Source: Planctomycetota bacterium (GTDB taxonomy: Bacteria > Planctomycetota > B129-G9). From it: 7,899 nt of DNA. The DNA lies in contig QNCA01000051.1 of the NCBI GenBank assembly GCA_003644325.1, positions 1 through 7,899 of the forward strand, given 5' to 3'. The position numbers and the translations under genes were made by a program. Shown in pieces: positions 6,602-7,899 of this stretch (positions are counted from its first letter, which is position 1; every line of letters starts with the position of its first letter). A model generated the notes under the pieces. It did no database searches and was not told the origin of the DNA. It was given only the letters and a program-made list of their open reading frames with translations.

Positions 6602-6614
6602 TTCACGATGTGAA
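6602..6614. promoter_or_regulatory. Dyad TTCAC-GAT-GTGAA near the predicted purC transcription start
   Basis: Five-base arms around a 3-bp centre lie just downstream of the purC -10 box, so a bound protein would cover the start of transcription. It could be an operator or a small leader hairpin. It does not match a PurR or PurBox consensus I can recall with confidence, so the regulator is unassigned. Confidence 0.35.
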
Positions 6615-6624
6615 GCACGCACAT

Positions 6625-6653
6625 ACTTTAGTCTCTCGCGGCGCGGATGTCAA
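6625..6653 (-). promoter_or_regulatory. Predicted sigma70 promoter of the purC cluster
   Basis: On the minus strand there is TTGACA (plus-strand 6648-6653), a 17-bp spacer and TAAAGT (6625-6630, four of six matches to TATAAT). Transcription would start near 6618, about 50 nt before purC. The minus-strand genes purC, purE, mtnA, the TPR lipoprotein and possibly yhaM follow with no other clear promoter seen. Confidence 0.7.
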
Positions 6654-6779
6654 TCCTTGTAACGGGCGGAGCGGGGTTACGGGAAAGTTTGCGAGTATGC
6701 AACGATATCCAGGTCGGCGGAAATCCGCGCCAGAAGCGGGATTCCATAAAAAAAATTTTCGATTTGGACGCTTTTCCTA
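6654..6779. other. Spacer between the divergent purC and hup promoters
   Basis: The two TTGACA boxes face away from each other with 126 bp between them. The stretch contains no gene. It holds a small hairpin-forming segment, GCGG-AAAT-CCGC near 6717-6728, and an A8T4 tract at 6748-6759. The tract lies about 20-30 bp upstream of the hup -35 box, where an UP element or a bent A-tract could act. I see no further structure. Confidence 0.45.
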
Positions 6780-6808
6780 TTGACAGATTGATTCATGGGG
6801 GATAGTCT
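6780..6808 (+). promoter_or_regulatory. Predicted sigma70 promoter of the HU gene
   Basis: A perfect TTGACA (6780-6785) is followed by a 17-bp spacer and TAGTCT (6803-6808), which keeps the conserved T, A and final T of TATAAT but is otherwise weak. Transcription would start near 6815, leaving a leader of about 100 nt before the HU start codon. Confidence 0.55.
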
Positions 6809-6814
6809 TTCTTA

Positions 6815-6900
6815 GGAGTGAGGCGGGTTTCCGCCCAATGGGGCCTCGACCCCCCCGTAAACAGTGGGCCGCAGGTTGCCCAATCAACCACCAGATAGAA
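6815..6900 (+). promoter_or_regulatory. Structured 5' leader of the HU mRNA
   Basis: Several short hairpins are possible, and some exclude one another: GGCGG/CCGCC (6822-6826 with 6831-6835), CCC/GGG (6834-6842), GGGG with the C-run after 6850, TGGGC/GCCCA (6865-6869 with 6878-6882), and GGTTG/CAACC (6874-6878 with 6885-6889). The last two share bases and end 10-20 nt before the ribosome-binding site. It matches no riboswitch class that I recognise. Confidence 0.35.
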
Positions 6901-6910
6901 AGGGGGTGAT
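6901..6910 (+). promoter_or_regulatory. Extended Shine-Dalgarno site of the HU gene
   Basis: AGGGGGTGAT, preceded by AA, differs from the full 16S-complementary AAAGGAGGTGAT by one base, and that base can still form a G-U pair. The core lies about seven bases before the ATG. It fixes the start codon and suggests strong translation, as expected for an abundant nucleoid protein. Confidence 0.85.
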
Positions 6911-6913
6911 AAG

Positions 6914-7183
6914 ATGAACAAGGGCGAATTGATTCAAGCAGTGGCCAAGTCTCAGAAGATGTCCAAGGCCGCCGCCGAAAGGGTCACGAACGCGGTTCTT
7001 GACAACATCAAGAAGGGGCTGAAAAAAGATAAGAACGTAACGCTTATCGGATTCGGCACCTTCAACGTAAAGAGCCGTAAGGCCCGCATGGGGCGCAATC
7101 CCCAGACCGGCGAGAAAATCAGAATCAAGGCAAGCAGGACCGTCGGATTCAAGCCCGGCGAGGCTTTCAAGAAGATGGTCTGA
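6914..7183 (+). CDS. hup: HU-family DNA-binding protein
   Basis: The 89-residue product has the standard HU length and layout: two N-terminal helices (residues 3-39), GFGTF (46-50), then the beta-arm signature R-x-G-R-N-P-x-T-G (58-66) with Pro63, which intercalates into DNA in this family, and the closing helix FKPGEAFKK (79-87). HU dimers bend and compact the nucleoid and help replication, recombination and transcription. IHF subunits are usually longer and less lysine-rich, so HU is the better call. It is the only plus-strand gene in the window, with its own promoter, leader and terminator, and lies divergent from purC and convergent with purM. Confidence 0.96.
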   Translation: MNKGELIQAVAKSQKMSKAAAERVTNAVLDNIKKGLKKDKNVTLIGFGTFNVKSRKARMGRNPQTGEKIRIKASRTVGFKPGEAFKKMV

Positions 7184-7220
7184 CGCAGAAGCCGAAATCA
7201 GTCAATACTAGAGATAAAAG

Positions 7221-7270
7221 GGGGGCGGGGAAAGCGCCAAAAGAGTGCACTCCCCACCCCCATCTTTTTC
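7221..7270. terminator. Bidirectional intrinsic terminator between hup and purM
   Basis: GGGGGCGGGGA (7221-7231) pairs with TCCCCACCCCC (7251-7261), with one C-A mismatch and a 19-nt loop. On the plus strand it is followed by ATCTTTTTC. On the minus strand the same stem is followed by CTTTTATC. It can therefore end hup transcripts from the left and purM transcripts from the right. Confidence 0.8.
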
Positions 7271-7277
7271 TACCGCG

Positions 7278-7304
7278 GATTTCACTGATTTTGACGGGTT
7301 ATAC
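7278..7304. repeat. Degenerate 9-bp tandem (GATTTCACT-like)
   Basis: GATTTCACT is followed directly by GATTTTGAC and then the more divergent GGGTTATAC. From memory, GATTTCACNGATT-type strings recur in intergenic DNA of many environmental bacteria, so this may be a decayed fragment of such a dispersed repeat. It lies between the terminator and purM. Confidence 0.35.
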
Positions 7305-7320
7305 AGGCCGCGAGGGGAAT

Positions 7321-7344
7321 GCCCGGTACGGGCCCGTTCCGGGC
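7321..7344. repeat. Two overlapping GC hairpins at the 3' end of purM
   Basis: GCCCG-GTA-CGGGC (7321-7333) overlaps GCCCG-TTC-CGGGC (7332-7344), forming an 11-bp tandem with three changes in the loop. They begin three bases after the purM stop on the minus strand. No T-run follows directly, so they may protect the mRNA 3' end or be a REP-like repeat rather than terminate transcription. Confidence 0.5.
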
Positions 7345-7347
7345 GGC

Positions 7348-7899
7348 CTAATCGAATCTCGTCTCGCCCCTCCCGCCGACTACCCTCCCTATTATTCCCG
7401 CGCCCCACTTCATCCGCCTTATGCGCCTGACGATTGCGTCCGCGTAGAACGGCGGCACGACAATGACCATGCCTATCCCCATATTGAAAACGTGGTACAT
7501 CTCATGGGTGTCAATGCCGCCGGTCTTCTGAATCAATTCAAATATCGGAGGCACCTCCCATGAATCCCTGTGAAAGACCACATCGACATCGCCGGGCAGG
7601 ACGCGCGGCACGTTGCCTATCAGGCCGCCGCCGGTGACGTGCGCTATCGCCTTGACGATGCGCTTTACCTTATACTCGGCGCATATCTTCTTGATGATCT
7701 TCACGTATATCTTCGTCGGCCTCAGCAATTCCTCGCCGAGAGTGCAGCCGAACTCGTCCACCTTTTTGTCCAGCGGCATGCGGGCATCATCCAGCAGGAC
7801 CTTGCGCACCAGCGAATAGCCGTTGCTGTGCAGGCCGGACGAATTCAGGCCGATGACCACATCCCCTGCTACTACGCGGCTGCCGTCAACTATCTTGTG
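7348..7899 (-). CDS. purM: Phosphoribosylformylglycinamidine cyclo-ligase (AIR synthase), N-terminus beyond window
   Basis: The frame enters from the right edge and gives the last 183 residues of an enzyme usually about 340-350 long; it ends in TAG at 7350-7348. PurM closes FGAM to AIR with ATP in de novo purine synthesis. Family motifs visible are AGDVVIGLNSSGLHSNGYSL just inside the edge, LRPTKIYVK, IAHVTGGGLIGNVPRVLP, and WEVPPIFELIQKTGGID followed by MYHVFNMGIGMV. The full-length start is outside the window; the internal ATG at 7860 is not the gene start. The product AIR feeds the PurK/PurE and PurC steps, so the neighbouring purC and purE form a functional cluster with it despite the intervening hup gene. 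Confidence 0.96.
   Translation of the reverse strand, partial: HKIVDGSRVVAGDVVIGLNSSGLHSNGYSLVRKVLLDDARMPLDKKVDEFGCTLGEELLRPTKIYVKIIKKICAEYKVKRIVKAIAHVTGGGLIGNVPRVLPGDVDVVFHRDSWEVPPIFELIQKTGGIDTHEMYHVFNMGIGMVIVVPPFYADAIVRRIRRMKWGAGIIGRVVGGRGETRFD

Noticed and set aside
6815..6900. A known riboswitch class in the HU leader or purC leader
   Set aside because: I see no conserved purine, SAM or PRPP riboswitch core, and the purC leader of about 50 nt is too short for one.
7197..7204. TCAGTCAA downstream of hup, matching eight bases of the MITE terminal repeat
   Set aside because: Only eight bases match and no partner repeat or internal sequence is nearby, so chance is the simplest explanation.
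1..7899. CRISPR array, tRNA, rRNA or anti-phage system
   Set aside because: There are no regularly spaced repeats, no cloverleaf-like sequence and no defence-associated protein. The HD domain here belongs to a YhaM-type exoribonuclease with an OB-fold, not to a Cas or CBASS effector.

Overview
The window looks like ordinary bacterial chromosome of moderately high GC, from an organism I cannot name. The genes are compact, have Shine-Dalgarno sites and include one TTG start. The lipoprotein signal and widely dispersed short palindromic repeats would fit an uncultivated diderm, but no gene here fixes the phylum. Most genes lie on the minus strand. In transcription order these are purM (3' part, entering from the right edge), purC, purE, mtnA, a ~950-residue TPR lipoprotein, and a YhaM-type OB-fold/HD 3'-5' exoribonuclease that runs off the left edge. 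One plus-strand gene, encoding an HU-family DNA-binding protein, sits between purM and purC.

Right part (about 6566-7899): purM ends at 7348. It is convergent with hup, and a GC-rich hairpin with T-runs on both sides (7221-7270) can terminate both. The 348-bp spacer between purC and hup holds two back-to-back sigma70-like promoters, each with a perfect TTGACA. The purC promoter (6625-6653) probably drives the whole leftward cluster. The hup promoter (6780-6808) is followed by a ~100-nt leader with several competing hairpins and an almost perfect Shine-Dalgarno site.

Middle part (3873-6565): purC and purE make SAICAR and N5-CAIR/CAIR conversions in de novo purine synthesis. mtnA (methylthioribose-1-phosphate isomerase) belongs to methylthioadenosine salvage, which connects to adenine recycling. 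The mtnA stop and the next reading frame touch as ATGA. The lipoprotein that follows contains a recent in-frame tandem duplication of 107 residues per unit.

The most notable non-coding signal is a pair of MITE-like elements (877-989 and 5508-5676). They share 14-bp perfect terminal inverted repeats and are nearly identical outside one 56-bp internal module. The second copy has a perfect 7-bp target duplication, AATTTTA, and sits inside the purC-purE spacer. The duplication re-creates the purC stop codon, and removing the element leaves a tight 21-nt spacer. Both elements abut the TAA stop of the gene upstream in transcription and lie in the same orientation. I see no defence system, CRISPR array, RNA gene or full transposon in the window.
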